This document shows, in pieces, positions 42,115-51,302 of a DNA stretch of 64,000 nucleotides. The position numbers and the translations under genes were made by a program. Source of the DNA: Rohdeia mirabilis (GTDB lineage: Bacteria > Planctomycetota > UBA1135 > GCA-002686595). Within the stretch, counting starts at the first letter, position 1. The number at the start of each line of letters is the position of its first letter. The notes under the pieces were generated by a model. The model ran no database searches, was not told the DNA's origin, and saw only the letters and a list, made by a program, of their open reading frames with translations. The stretch covers positions 4,836,001 to 4,900,000 of the forward strand of contig CP036290.1 in NCBI GenBank assembly GCA_007750655.1. The letters run 5' to 3'.

Positions 42115-42648
42115 TCAGTCCGCGAGCAGCACCTCGAACCCGTGGAAGGGTTCGTCGAACAGCACGCCACCGCGCCGCGTGGTCACGACCACCAGGCCGG
42201 CGGCGCGTGCCTGTTCGACGGAGGGCAGCCCCGCGCCGAAACCGTGCACGAACAGGTGCGCGTCCGGGAGCGGCAGGGGCCCGTCCGCGAGCCGTTCGGC
42301 GTGCACCGGATCGAAGACGAGCACGAGCGCGTCGAAGCGCACGCCGGCCGGTCCGTTCGAGAGCCGCGCCGAGCGCAGGTCTACCGTGCGGACGACGCCG
42401 CTCGCCTCGAACCACTGGCCGCGGCCCCGTCCGCCCTCGATCGGGTGCAGCTCGACGCCGGGGAACACGCCGAACGCGTGCGCGGCCTCGAACAGGCGCG
42501 TCAGTTCGGCACTCGCGTGCGCATGGGCGGCACGGGCCGCGGTCACGCGCCCCGACAGGTCCGGGCCCGTGGCCGAACAGCCGCCCGCGACCAGGCCGAC
42601 GAGCGTGAACGCCGCGGCGCACGCGACACCGTGGGCACGCCCGCTCAC
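42115..42648 (-). CDS. Lipoprotein of unknown function
   Basis: 177 residues; lipobox LVAGGCS with cysteine at about residue 24. The mature part is a mixed alpha/beta fold (HPIEGGRGRGQWFEASGVVR, then RFDALVLVFDPVHAERLADG) without a recognisable catalytic motif. Its start overlaps the end of the PLD-family gene by 4 bp (ATGA), so the two are translationally coupled and probably work together at the membrane. The family is not recognised. Confidence 0.65.
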   Translation of the reverse strand: MSGRAHGVACAAAFTLVGLVAGGCSATGPDLSGRVTAARAAHAHASAELTRLFEAAHAFGVFPGVELHPIEGGRGRGQWFEASGVVRTVDLRSARLSNGPAGVRFDALVLVFDPVHAERLADGPLPLPDAHLFVHGFGAGLPSVEQARAAGLVVVTTRRGGVLFDEPFHGFEVLLAD

Positions 42649-44228
42649 ACCTCACCTCGCAGGGGCAGGAAGCCGAGGAACCAGGTGCTGAAGCGCTGCC
42701 ATCCGCTGAGCGCTGGCTGAGTCTCGCGACGCAGTTCGCCCGCGTGCCACTCGAGTCCGCCGTCCTCGCCCGTGCGCACCTCCCAGGAACCCGCCGCCGC
42801 GAAGTCGCGCGCGAGGGCGGCGCGGGTGCGCTCGGCGAGCGGGGCGCTCTCGACCACCAGGCCCAGCTCGGTGTTCAGCTTCATCGAGCGCGGGTCCAGG
42901 TTCATCGATCCGACGACGACCGTGTGGTCGCCGTACACCGCCGCCTTGCCATGCAGTCCGAGGCGCTCGGCCACGCTCCCCGGGCTCTGGTAGTACGTGC
43001 GCGTCGGACCCCAGACGCGGATCTCGTGGAGTCGCGCGCCGGTGGCCAGGATGCGCGCCCGCTCCTCGGCGTAGTAGGCGTGCGCCAGGGGCTGGTTCGT
43101 CGAGGCGAGCGAGTTCGTGAGGATGCGCAGCTCGACCCCGCGCGCGGTCTCCTCGGCGAGGTGCGCCAGGAAGTCGTCGTCGGGCACGAAGTAGGCGCTC
43201 ACGAACCAGACCTCGTCGCCCGGCTCCGCAGCGATCCGCGCGATCTCGGCCGCCATCAAACCCGTGCCGCCGCCTGTGAGCCCCCCTCGGGAGTGCAGCA
43301 GTGAGTCGCGCACCACGCGGCCCGCGCCCGGAACCAGCTCGGCGAGCAGCCGCTCGAGCGCGGGCACCCAGGTCTCGTCGTGGGCCGCGCGCCGCCGCCC
43401 GATGACGCCGTCGGCCGCGGCAAGAGTGCGATCGAGGCGCTCGCGCAGGTCCTGGTGCGCCGCCGCGTCGGCCGGGATGCCGTGCCACAGGTCCGCGACC
43501 GGCACCGCGTACTCGCTGTTCCAGAACTCGTCGAAGCAGGCCTCGAGGTCGTCCACCACGGGACCCGCCACCACCAGGTCCAGGTCGCGGAAGTCGAACT
43601 CGCCGCCGAGCCCGAAGTACTCGTCGCCGATGTTCCGCCCGCCGGCCACGGCGACCACGCCGTCGACCACCATCGACTTGTCGTGCATGCGGTGGTCGAG
43701 TCGGTCGAAGTCGCCGAGCACCTCGAGCAGGCGACCCGCCGCGCCGTCCTCGAGGTAGGGATTGAAGACGCGCAGCTCGAGATTCTCGTGAAAGCTCAGA
43801 GCCGCCGCGCGCTTCAGGCCGCCTTCCAGTTGGAAGTCGTCGATGATGAGCCGCACGCGCACGCCGCGATCCGCCGCGTCCAGACACTCGTTCAACAGCA
43901 GCGTGCCGGCGCGGTCGCCGTGCCACAGGTAGGTCTGGACGTCGATCGTGCATTCGGCCGCGTGGATGAGAGCGAGCCGCGTGTCGAGGGAGTCGGCACC
44001 GCGGTCGAGCAGGCCGTACCCCTCGGCCTCCCGCCATCCCAGCCGTTCGACGAGCTGCACGAGGGAGGCCTCCGGATCGGGCGCGAGCGCGTGGCTCGGC
44101 GCCCGCTCGAGATCTCGAAGTGCAGAGCCGGTCCGACAGCCCGCGCCGACGAGCACGACGGCCAGGATCAGCGGCGCGCGGAGCAGAGGACGCACGCGAC
44201 GTCGGGAGGGGGCCTCGGCTCGATGCAT
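42645..44228 (-). CDS. Phospholipase D-family lipoprotein (ClsC-like)
   Basis: 527 residues. A lipobox (LVGAGC, cysteine 31) marks it as lipid-anchored. Two HKD-type motifs are present: MHDKSMVVDGVVAVAGGRN (His at 182) and LHGKAAVYGDHTVVVGSMN (near 423). The layout DVQTYLWHGDRAGTLLLNEC, then RIIDD-type strand VRLIIDDFQLEGGLKR, is that of cardiolipin synthase C (YmdC). It may use phospholipid head groups to make cardiolipin or degrade lipids at the outer face. It leads a two-gene unit with the following lipoprotein (4-bp overlap). Confidence 0.85.
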   Translation of the reverse strand: MHRAEAPSRRRVRPLLRAPLILAVVLVGAGCRTGSALRDLERAPSHALAPDPEASLVQLVERLGWREAEGYGLLDRGADSLDTRLALIHAAECTIDVQTYLWHGDRAGTLLLNECLDAADRGVRVRLIIDDFQLEGGLKRAAALSFHENLELRVFNPYLEDGAAGRLLEVLGDFDRLDHRMHDKSMVVDGVVAVAGGRNIGDEYFGLGGEFDFRDLDLVVAGPVVDDLEACFDEFWNSEYAVPVADLWHGIPADAAAHQDLRERLDRTLAAADGVIGRRRAAHDETWVPALERLLAELVPGAGRVVRDSLLHSRGGLTGGGTGLMAAEIARIAAEPGDEVWFVSAYFVPDDDFLAHLAEETARGVELRILTNSLASTNQPLAHAYYAEERARILATGARLHEIRVWGPTRTYYQSPGSVAERLGLHGKAAVYGDHTVVVGSMNLDPRSMKLNTELGLVVESAPLAERTRAALARDFAAAGSWEVRTGEDGGLEWHAGELRRETQPALSGWQRFSTWFLGFLPLRGEV

Positions 44229-44262
44229 CGCAGGATCCTAGCGCGACGCAACTCGGTGCGGC

Positions 44263-44967
44263 TCAGTCATCGTCGCCTGCCGCCGCCGCGCGTCGGGCCT
44301 CGGCGACGGCGGCGCGCTCGTCGATCACCGTTCCGTCCGGCGCGAGCACGTCGGGCACCGTGATGCCGCGCTCGGCGAGCCAGGCTTCGTCGTAGCCGAT
44401 CTCGTCGAGGTGCTGGGGCGTTCGAACGAAGATGCTGTACTTGGGCACGTAGTCGCTCGCGTAACCCATGCGGCGCGCGGTCGCGAGGTCGATCGCGGCT
44501 CGAACGAGCCAGTCGTCGTCCAGGCTGATCTCGCGATAGCACAGGCTCGCCCATTGGATGGGACCGACGACGACTTCGGCGACGAGCCCGATCACTCCAC
44601 CGACGGGTCCGAGGAAGGTGAACCCGCTGGAGGTGGTCGAAACGTAGTGGACGTTCCGAACTCTCGAGGCGGAACGCTGGGCATGGAGAACAGCGAGGAC
44701 GTCCTGCCACGTCTGCGCGTCGCGACCGAGGTAGAGAGCGCCGGACGGGTCGTTCCAGGTCCTACGGCTCTGCGCCCACCAGGGCCAGTCCGAGAAGTTG
44801 CGCCACAGCTTCGGATCTTCGGCTTCGCCCCACCGAAGCCACGCCTCCTCGATCTGCTCGGTCAGCACTTCGAATCCCGGCTCGTCCTGGTCCAGTCGCG
44901 CCGGACCCACCATCGCGCACGACGACAGAACGAGGGCCAGTACGGCCAGGAGGATCGAGCGGAGCAT
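44263..44967 (-). CDS. Lipoprotein of unknown function
   Basis: 234 residues from the ATG at 44967; lipobox LSSCAM, cysteine at about 17. A Trp-rich segment (EAWLRWGEAEDPKLWRNFSD, then WPWWAQSRRTW) is followed by one hydrophobic stretch (GFTFLGPVGGVIGLVAEVVV) and a helical tail rich in Ala and Arg ending in Asp. No known motif. It is transcribed separately from the PLD gene, towards it (34 bp apart, same strand). Confidence 0.6.
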   Translation of the reverse strand: MLRSILLAVLALVLSSCAMVGPARLDQDEPGFEVLTEQIEEAWLRWGEAEDPKLWRNFSDWPWWAQSRRTWNDPSGALYLGRDAQTWQDVLAVLHAQRSASRVRNVHYVSTTSSGFTFLGPVGGVIGLVAEVVVGPIQWASLCYREISLDDDWLVRAAIDLATARRMGYASDYVPKYSIFVRTPQHLDEIGYDEAWLAERGITVPDVLAPDGTVIDERAAVAEARRAAAAGDDD

Positions 44968-45035
44968 CGTGGGCGAGCGCGAACAGGCTCCCGCAGAACG
45001 TAGCAATCGGGCCCGCCGGGTAGCCTGTCCGGCCC

Positions 45036-47129
45036 ATGTCGGCCACGAGTCCTCCGCCCGCCGTCCCCCCGCCGTGCGGCACCGTCCAGCGCTGGTGCTT
45101 CGACCTGATCGCCACGCGCGACTTGGGAGCGAAGCTCGCGCCGCCGCCGCTGCCCGATCTCGCGGACGACGCGAGTTGGGAACAGGACGCGCCCGTCCGA
45201 CGCATCGCGGCGCCGGGGCGGCCGGACGCGCTGCGGGTCACGGCGCGTAGTCCGAAGACGCCGTCGCGCGGATCGCTCGTGCGGGCCGAGGTGCGCGCGC
45301 GGCTGTTCCACACCTTCGCGCACCACGAACTGCAGGCGGCCGAGCTGTTCTGTTGGGGCGTGCTGGCCTTCCCCGACGCGCCGCGCGAACTGCACCGCGG
45401 CCTGGTGCGGCTGGCGCTGGAAGAACTCGAGCACCTGGCGCTCTACCGCGCGCACATGGGCGAACTCGGGCTCGCGTACGGCGACCTGGCCGTGCGCGAC
45501 TGGTTCTGGCAACGGGTGCCGAGCGCGACCGACGCGATCGGCTTCGTGGCCTTCGTCGGCCTGGGCCTCGAGGGCGCGAACCTCGAACACAGCGCGCGCT
45601 TCGCCGAGTGGTTCCGCGGCGCCGGTGACGCGGCGGGTGCGGCGGTGCTCGAACGGGTCGAGCGCGACGAGGTCGGGCACGTGGCCTTCGCGCGCCGCTG
45701 GTTCGAGCAGTTGACCGGCGCGCCGCTCGACTTCGATGCCTGGGCCGATCGCCTGCCCCGGCCGCTCACGCCGATGCTGCTGCGCGGTCTGCCGCTGAAC
45801 GTGGAGGCGCGGCGGCGCGCGGGCCTCGACGACGCGTTCCTCGCGCGGCTGGCGGGGACGGGTGGGGTCGAGGCGGCGAGCGCTGCGTCGAACTGGGCGG
45901 CCAACGCCGATCCGAACCCAGATCGGCTCACAGGCGGACGTGGAGCATCGAGACCCGTCGGCGCGGAGAAGGTCGCCCTGCCCGAAACGGTGACGGAGGA
46001 GAGCACGGACTCCGCGGAGAGCGACGACGCGGCACGCGACAGCGCTCGCGATGGCGATCTTCGCCGTGAATCGTTCCGCAGCGACAGCGCCCGGCAGGAC
46101 ACCGCTGGCAGTCCCACCGTCGACGCGGTGACAGCCCGCAAGGGCGCCGCCCGCTCCAGCCCCGCGCGCTTCGACACGACCCCCCACGCGCCCATCGCCT
46201 GGGTCCTCAACTTCGACGCGGAGGAGGAACTGGCCGCACCGCGCCGCTACGCCCCCACCGACCGGCTGCTCGCGATCGGCGAGCGCCAGACCGAACGCGT
46301 ACTGGCCGACGGCGCGCGCGGCATCGGCTTCGTCCTGCCCGGCGACGTGATCGTGGACGAGCGCACGCCGCCCGGCGGCGCGCGCGGACTCGTGGGTCGC
46401 GCCTGGTGTCCGACGCCGCGTGCGCTCGCTCTGCTCGAGCGGGCCGGCGCGACGCTCGCTGGGCCCGCGCCGAGCCTCGACGTGCTGCGCCGCGTCAACG
46501 CGCGCCCGTTCACCGCGGACCTGCGCGCACACCTCGAAGGCGCGCCGTTCGAGAAGCGCATCGCGGGCGACCTCGACGAAGCGCTCGCCCTGGTGACGCG
46601 CCCGGCGCCGCTCGGTTGGCTCGTGCGGCGCACGTTCGGCGCGGCCGGTCGCGGTCGCCTGCGCCTGGGCCCCGGTCCGCCGACCGAGCACGAACGCCGT
46701 TGGCTGATCGCGAGCGCGCGCCGCGGACCACTCGTGATCGAACCCTGGGTGGACGTGCTCGAGGAGATCACGGTCAGTGGAACGGTCGGCGAGCGCGGCG
46801 AGATCGTCGTGGCCGCGCCGTGTTTCCAGGCCACGACGAGCCGCGGCGCGTGGACCGGCACCGAACGCGCGGGCGCGGGCGACCTGGTGCGCCGCGACGA
46901 CGACCTGTTGCTCTCGGCCTGCGAGGAGACCGGGCGCGCACTCTTCGCCGCCGGCTTCACGGGCCCGTTCGGCATCGACGCGTTCCGCTACCGCAGCGAA
47001 CCGGGCGCGCCGGCCCGACTGAACGCGCTGAGCGAGATCAACGCCCGCCTGACCATGGACCGGGGGGTAGCATTCGCGCGCGAGGGCGCCGAGCGTCCCC
47101 GCCCGAGCCCGTGGAAGCCGACCAGATGA
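45036..47129 (+). CDS. DUF455 (ferritin-like) domain fused to an ATP-grasp domain
   Basis: 697 residues. The N-terminal half (about 75-275) matches DUF455: HTFAHHELQAAELFCWGVLA, LALEELEHLALYRAHMGELG, YGDLAVRDWFWQR, HSARFAEWFRGAGD, RVERDEVGHVAFARRWFEQL, with paired Glu/His that could hold a di-metal site. A disordered Ser/Asp/Ala-rich linker follows (about 285-385). The C-terminal half reads as an ATP-grasp fold (VRRTFGAAGRGRLRLGPGPP nucleotide loop; PLVIEPWVDVLEEITVSGTV; LSEINARLTMDRGVAFA with the metal-binding Glu-x-Asn). It would ligate an acid to an amine or thiol; the substrate is unknown. The next gene overlaps by 4 bp (ATGA). Confidence 0.75.
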   Translation: MSATSPPPAVPPPCGTVQRWCFDLIATRDLGAKLAPPPLPDLADDASWEQDAPVRRIAAPGRPDALRVTARSPKTPSRGSLVRAEVRARLFHTFAHHELQAAELFCWGVLAFPDAPRELHRGLVRLALEELEHLALYRAHMGELGLAYGDLAVRDWFWQRVPSATDAIGFVAFVGLGLEGANLEHSARFAEWFRGAGDAAGAAVLERVERDEVGHVAFARRWFEQLTGAPLDFDAWADRLPRPLTPMLLRGLPLNVEARRRAGLDDAFLARLAGTGGVEAASAASNWAANADPNPDRLTGGRGASRPVGAEKVALPETVTEESTDSAESDDAARDSARDGDLRRESFRSDSARQDTAGSPTVDAVTARKGAARSSPARFDTTPHAPIAWVLNFDAEEELAAPRRYAPTDRLLAIGERQTERVLADGARGIGFVLPGDVIVDERTPPGGARGLVGRAWCPTPRALALLERAGATLAGPAPSLDVLRRVNARPFTADLRAHLEGAPFEKRIAGDLDEALALVTRPAPLGWLVRRTFGAAGRGRLRLGPGPPTEHERRWLIASARRGPLVIEPWVDVLEEITVSGTVGERGEIVVAAPCFQATTSRGAWTGTERAGAGDLVRRDDDLLLSACEETGRALFAAGFTGPFGIDAFRYRSEPGAPARLNALSEINARLTMDRGVAFAREGAERPRPSPWKPTR

Positions 47130-48649
47130 CCCAGGACGCCGGCCCGAGTTGGCGGTCGCGCGCGGGCACCGGCGCCGTGGCGTTCGCGCTCGTGCTCGCC
47201 TGGCTGTGGGCCCAGCCGCCGCTCGCGCCCTGGGGCGACGCGCTGCGCTTCGTGGACGAGGCGGCGTCGATCGCGGACCTGTCGCTGTTCGGCAACCACA
47301 TCGGCCAGCGCATCGGACTGCACCTGGTCGTGCCGATCGGCGAAGCGCTCGGACTCACGCCGGAGCGCGCGGCCGTGTGGCTGTCGATGCTCGGCATGGC
47401 GTTCGGACTGGGCCTCGCCGCCGCGACGGCACGCGCGCTCGGTGCCACGCCGCGCGCCTGCGTCGGTTGGTCGCTGGTCGCGGCCGCGTCACCGTCGGTC
47501 ACGCTGCTGGGCCCGTTGACCGAGGTGCACGGCGTCCAGCTCGCGGCGTCGGCCCTCGCCCTGTGGATCCTCGTGCGCTCGCGCGAACGCAGCAGCAGCG
47601 CGCGTTGGTCGTTCGCCGCGCTGGCCCTCGGCGTCGCCGTCGTCGGCCACACGAGCCAGATCCTGTTGGCGGCGCCGTTCTTCGCCTACGTCGTGCTGCG
47701 GCGCGGCAAGCTGGCCCACGTCGCGAGCGCGGCTGTGGTGTGTGTCGCGATCACCGGCGCCCTGGGTTGGGTCGCGATGGACTTCTTCGCGCGCGTCGGA
47801 CCGGACGGCTACGAAGGCACCTGGCGACCGCTGTACGTGCTGGGGCGCTACTCGAGCATCGTGCTCGACATGCGCGAGCGCTCGGGCTGGTTCGGGCCGC
47901 TGGACGTGCTCGACTTCACGTGGATCGAGGTCCTTGCGACCGGTGGACTCGTGTGGATCGCGGTGGCCGGCGCCTTCGGAGCGCGGCGCGAACGTAGCCA
48001 CCTCGCCCTGCCGATCGGACTCGCCGTGTACCTGATCGTCCTGTCGCAGGTCGGCATCCACGAGCGCGGTGCGTACTTCCTGGCACTGTTCCCGCTGCTC
48101 GTGGTCGTCGGGTCGAAACTGCCCGCGAACCTGCCGTTCGCGCTGCTCGTCGTGCAGATCCCGCTCGGCCTCGCCGCGTCGCTCGAGGACTCCGAGCGCG
48201 CCGACGCCCGCGACTGGGCGCGTGGCATCGAACACCTCGTGCGCAGCGGCGAGATGACGCTGCCGATGACGATCGAGACGGCGGACATGGTGCGGCAGTC
48301 GGCCTTCCCGACCGTGCCGGACGTGGTCGTCGGACGCATGTGGTACTACCAGTTCGAGTGGGTCCCGCCGGCCGCGTGGGACGCGGTGATCGCCGTGGAT
48401 CTGGGCGCCGAACTCGACGCCGACCTCGCGCGCGGACGGGTCTTCTTCGACGCCGACGTGCTGCCCGAGGACGGCGGGACGGGTGCGCGCTGGCAGCGGT
48501 TCACCGACGCGTTCCTCGAGGCCCGCGGACTGGAGCGGCGCGCGATCCCGTGGCCGACCGAACTCGGGCCGCCGCCGACCGCCGACCTCGCGGACCGGTT
48601 CCTGTTCGAGGTCGTGCGGCCCACGGAAGGGGCTCCGGCGGGTGAGTGA
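47126..48649 (+). CDS. Multi-pass membrane protein, possible glycosyltransferase
   Basis: 507 residues from the ATG at 47126, overlapping the previous stop. About ten membrane helices (VAFALVLAWLWAQPPLAPWG, WLSMLGMAFGLGLAAATARA, AALALGVAVVGHTSQILLAA, FFAYVVLRRGKLAHVASAAV, LALPIGLAVYLIVLSQVGIH, ALFPLLVVVGSKLPANLPFA). The shape, with an acidic loop after the first helix (GDALRFVDEAASIADLSL) and a soluble C-terminal tail, is that of the GT-C/ArnT-like mannosyltransferase superfamily (DUF2723-like). The acceptor and donor are unknown. Probably coexpressed with the DUF455/ATP-grasp protein. Confidence 0.6.
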   Translation: MTQDAGPSWRSRAGTGAVAFALVLAWLWAQPPLAPWGDALRFVDEAASIADLSLFGNHIGQRIGLHLVVPIGEALGLTPERAAVWLSMLGMAFGLGLAAATARALGATPRACVGWSLVAAASPSVTLLGPLTEVHGVQLAASALALWILVRSRERSSSARWSFAALALGVAVVGHTSQILLAAPFFAYVVLRRGKLAHVASAAVVCVAITGALGWVAMDFFARVGPDGYEGTWRPLYVLGRYSSIVLDMRERSGWFGPLDVLDFTWIEVLATGGLVWIAVAGAFGARRERSHLALPIGLAVYLIVLSQVGIHERGAYFLALFPLLVVVGSKLPANLPFALLVVQIPLGLAASLEDSERADARDWARGIEHLVRSGEMTLPMTIETADMVRQSAFPTVPDVVVGRMWYYQFEWVPPAAWDAVIAVDLGAELDADLARGRVFFDADVLPEDGGTGARWQRFTDAFLEARGLERRAIPWPTELGPPPTADLADRFLFEVVRPTEGAPAGE

Positions 48650-48656
48650 CGTGGCG

Positions 48657-48688
48657 CCGACCCGCCCCGAAGCCGGGGGCGGGGTCGG
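48657..48688 (+). terminator. GC-rich hairpin (candidate terminator)
   Basis: CCGACCCGCCCC (48657-48668) pairs with the G-rich stretch ending in GGGGTCGG (to 48688), with one bulged G and a short loop. It lies just after the membrane-protein stop and before the sulfatase gene. No T-run. Confidence 0.5.
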
Positions 48689-48765
48689 GTAGACTCTGGG
48701 GATGTCCTGCGGCACGACGCCGCCCGATTCGCCCCGCGGGGCAGGTCCCACCGCTCGTCCGATCG

Positions 48766-50568
48766 ATGTCGTCCACAAGCCGTCTCGGCCCGTCCCTCAA
48801 CCTGCTCTCGATCGGTGCGCTCGCCGGCGCCCTGGTCGGCCTCGCCCTCGGTTGGCCCGCCGTGGACACGGCTCTCGGAACGGCGCGCGAGGAAGGTTGG
48901 CTCGACGTCGGTCTGTGGCGGCTCTTCGTCCTCGAGCTCGACGGCGGCGGCTCCGCACTGATCTGGTCGCCCGTGATCGGCGGTCTGCTCGGAGCGCTGC
49001 TCGGCGCGGCTTCCCGTTGGACCGCTTCGGCACACGCCGCGTTGGCCCATCCGCTGCGAGTCGTCGGTGTGCTGCTCGTCGCCGCGGGACTGTGGCTCGC
49101 CCTGTGGGAACAGCGGCTCGAGACGCGCGTCGCATCGGGACCGAACGTGGTCTGGATCACGATCGACGCCCTGCGCGCCGAGAATCTCGGCAGCTACGGC
49201 TATCCGCTCGAGACGAGTCCCTTCATGGACGAACTGGCGTCTGAGGGCGCACGGTTCGAGACGGCGCTCAGCCAGGAGTCGTACACGATGGCGTCGGTGT
49301 CGTCGTACCTGACGTCGACGTACACCCTCGAGAGTCAGGTCCTCTACGACAAGCCGACGATCGATACGCTGCACCCCAGCTTCATCACGGTCGCCGAGGT
49401 GTTCAAGGACGCGGGCTACGACACGGGCGCGTTCGTCTTCAACCCGCACCTACAGGCGAAGTACAACTTCGACCAGGGCTTCGACGTCTACGACGACACG
49501 AACCCGAAGCACGACAAGCAGGGAAGGGAGCGGCCGGACTGGGGCCCGAACGTCACCTCGGCACTGGCCTGGGAGACCGTGCTGAAGATGGAGCTGAAGA
49601 TGCGCAAGTTCGCCTCGGCTCCGACGCGGTCCAGTCAGCGACCGGCTTTCCTGTACCTGCACTACCGCGACGTGCACGCGCCGTACATCCCGCCGATGCC
49701 GTACGCCACGATGTTCGTCCCCAAGGGCTGGGGAGCGCGCAAGCTGGCGTTCATCGAGCGCGCGGCATCGAAGCGCTTGACCGAACAAGGCGAGCCGTGG
49801 CCCTTCGACGAAGAAGAGGTCTTCGCCCTGACCCAGTACGACGGCGAGATCCGCAAGACGGACGACGGTCTGCGCAAGCTGATCGGCGAACTCGCGGACT
49901 ACGGGCTGGACCCGGAGAACACGATCTTCGTGATCACCGCCGACCACGGCGAGGAGTTCCAGGAGCCGCACCCCGACGATGCCGGTGGCTGGTCGCACGG
50001 GCGAACGCTCTACGGCGAGCAGATCTTCGTGCCGCTGATCTTCAAGGGCCCCGGCATCGACCCGAACGTGGTGGTGGACACGCCGGTCGAGCTGATCGAC
50101 GTGGCGCCGACCCTCGTGGAGGCAGCCGGTATCCCGATGGAGAAGGCCGGTCGCTTCCGTGGTCGCAGCCTGCTCCCGGCTCTGCAGGGCGGTGTGATCG
50201 AGGAACGGCCCGTGTTCACGGGTGGCAACCACGACCGCGGCGTCGTCATCGAGGACGACCTCTTCTACTACCGCTTCGCGAAGGCCTTCAAGAACGAGAC
50301 GAAGTACTACGCAGGTCGCCCGAAGCGCGCCAGCCGACCCGGAGAAGAGGACGAGGAACTGGAGTTCGGCGCACAGCTCTTCTATCTCGCGAACGATCCG
50401 AAGCAGCGCAAGAACGTCATCGGACAGCGACCGAGCGTGACGCAGGAAATGGCGGCGCTCCTGTTCGGGTGGCTCGACACGGAGTCGGACATCGAGGTCG
50501 AGGCGGTCGAGCTCGACGAGGAGACGATGCAGCAGCTGCGCGAGCTGGGCTATCTCGGCGACGACTGA
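48766..50568 (+). CDS. Membrane-anchored sulfatase-like hydrolase (alkaline phosphatase superfamily)
   Basis: 600 residues from the ATG at 48766. About three membrane helices lead (LNLLSIGALAGALVGLALGW, IWSPVIGGLLGALLGAASRW, LRVVGVLLVAAGLWLALWEQ). The catalytic domain starts NVVWITIDALRAENLGSYGY with the metal Asp. The nucleophile region is FETALSQESYTMASVSSYLT, where true sulfatases have C-x-P-S-R, so there is no formylglycine and Thr (SYTMAS) or Ser is the likely nucleophile. Metal sites follow in ITADHGEEFQEPH and WSHGRTLYGEQIFVPLIFKG. It more likely transfers or cleaves phospho- or sulfo-esters in the periplasm than being a classical sulfatase. Confidence 0.8.
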   Translation: MSSTSRLGPSLNLLSIGALAGALVGLALGWPAVDTALGTAREEGWLDVGLWRLFVLELDGGGSALIWSPVIGGLLGALLGAASRWTASAHAALAHPLRVVGVLLVAAGLWLALWEQRLETRVASGPNVVWITIDALRAENLGSYGYPLETSPFMDELASEGARFETALSQESYTMASVSSYLTSTYTLESQVLYDKPTIDTLHPSFITVAEVFKDAGYDTGAFVFNPHLQAKYNFDQGFDVYDDTNPKHDKQGRERPDWGPNVTSALAWETVLKMELKMRKFASAPTRSSQRPAFLYLHYRDVHAPYIPPMPYATMFVPKGWGARKLAFIERAASKRLTEQGEPWPFDEEEVFALTQYDGEIRKTDDGLRKLIGELADYGLDPENTIFVITADHGEEFQEPHPDDAGGWSHGRTLYGEQIFVPLIFKGPGIDPNVVVDTPVELIDVAPTLVEAAGIPMEKAGRFRGRSLLPALQGGVIEERPVFTGGNHDRGVVIEDDLFYYRFAKAFKNETKYYAGRPKRASRPGEEDEELEFGAQLFYLANDPKQRKNVIGQRPSVTQEMAALLFGWLDTESDIEVEAVELDEETMQQLRELGYLGDD

Positions 50569-50663
50569 GGTCAGGGCCGCCCAGGCGTCCCCGGCCCGCC
50601 CTTCAAATTTCGAGCAATAACTCGGGGGTTGCGCGATTCGCGGACGAGGCGCAGGGTCGGAGC

Positions 50664-51266
50664 GTGGCCCGTTCCATCCTCACTCTCCTTGCCCAGGTCG
50701 GAGTGTTCGGCGCCGTAGTCGTCCACGTCCTCGCGCTGCTCGACGTCGCGCCCGAATCGCTCCAACTGCCGGCCATCCTGCTGTTCCTGACGATCTTTCC
50801 CGCGCTGGTCGGGACGATCGCCACCCTGCGCATCCGGCGCGAGAACTCCGGCGAGCCCCTCGCGTTCAGCGCGCTCTTCGAGCGCACGCCACTGGCCGCC
50901 CGCATCGGGCTCGCCGTGCTGGCGCTCTACGCCTTCGGCACCTTCGTCCATCTCGTGGTCGTCGAGGCTCCGGGTCCAAAGGGCTGGTTCGGGAGCGCCG
51001 AGGTCGGCCGCGAAGCGCAGCGCACGTTCGCTCGGGTCGCCTCGGCGCTCACGGTCACGTTCGACGCGCTCTGCCTGGCGGCCCTGGTCGCCGCGCGTCG
51101 CGCACAGCGCCCGAGCGACGAACTCGGTCGCCGTTCGAGCGACGACGAACGCACTCTCGACCCGTCGATCCTGGACGAGCTCGAGCCACTCAGGTCGAGC
51201 ACGCCGCGCGACGAGACGGCACGACCGGCCGAGGGTGCTCGCGACGACGCCACACCTCGCGGCTAG
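50664..51266 (+). CDS. Small membrane protein with disordered tail
   Basis: 200 residues from a GTG at 50664 (MARSILTLLAQVGVFGAVVV). Four membrane helices (GVFGAVVVHVLALLDVAPES, LPAILLFLTIFPALVGTIAT, ARIGLAVLALYAFGTFVHLV, ALTVTFDALCLAALVAARRA), then a 50-residue charged disordered tail (RRSSDDERTLDPSILDEL). No recognised domain. The longer frame upstream belongs to the complement of the sulfatase and is rejected. Confidence 0.55.
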   Translation: MARSILTLLAQVGVFGAVVVHVLALLDVAPESLQLPAILLFLTIFPALVGTIATLRIRRENSGEPLAFSALFERTPLAARIGLAVLALYAFGTFVHLVVVEAPGPKGWFGSAEVGREAQRTFARVASALTVTFDALCLAALVAARRAQRPSDELGRRSSDDERTLDPSILDELEPLRSSTPRDETARPAEGARDDATPRG

Positions 51267-51302
51267 GATCTGGGTGGCCAGCCACCCGATTCGATCCGAA
51301 CC

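Noticed and set aside
40896..42608. Long plus-strand frame across elements 7-8 and the aldo/keto reductase
   Set aside because: Composition (Arg, Pro, Gly-rich) is that of a shifted frame; the reductase in the correct frame is unmistakable.
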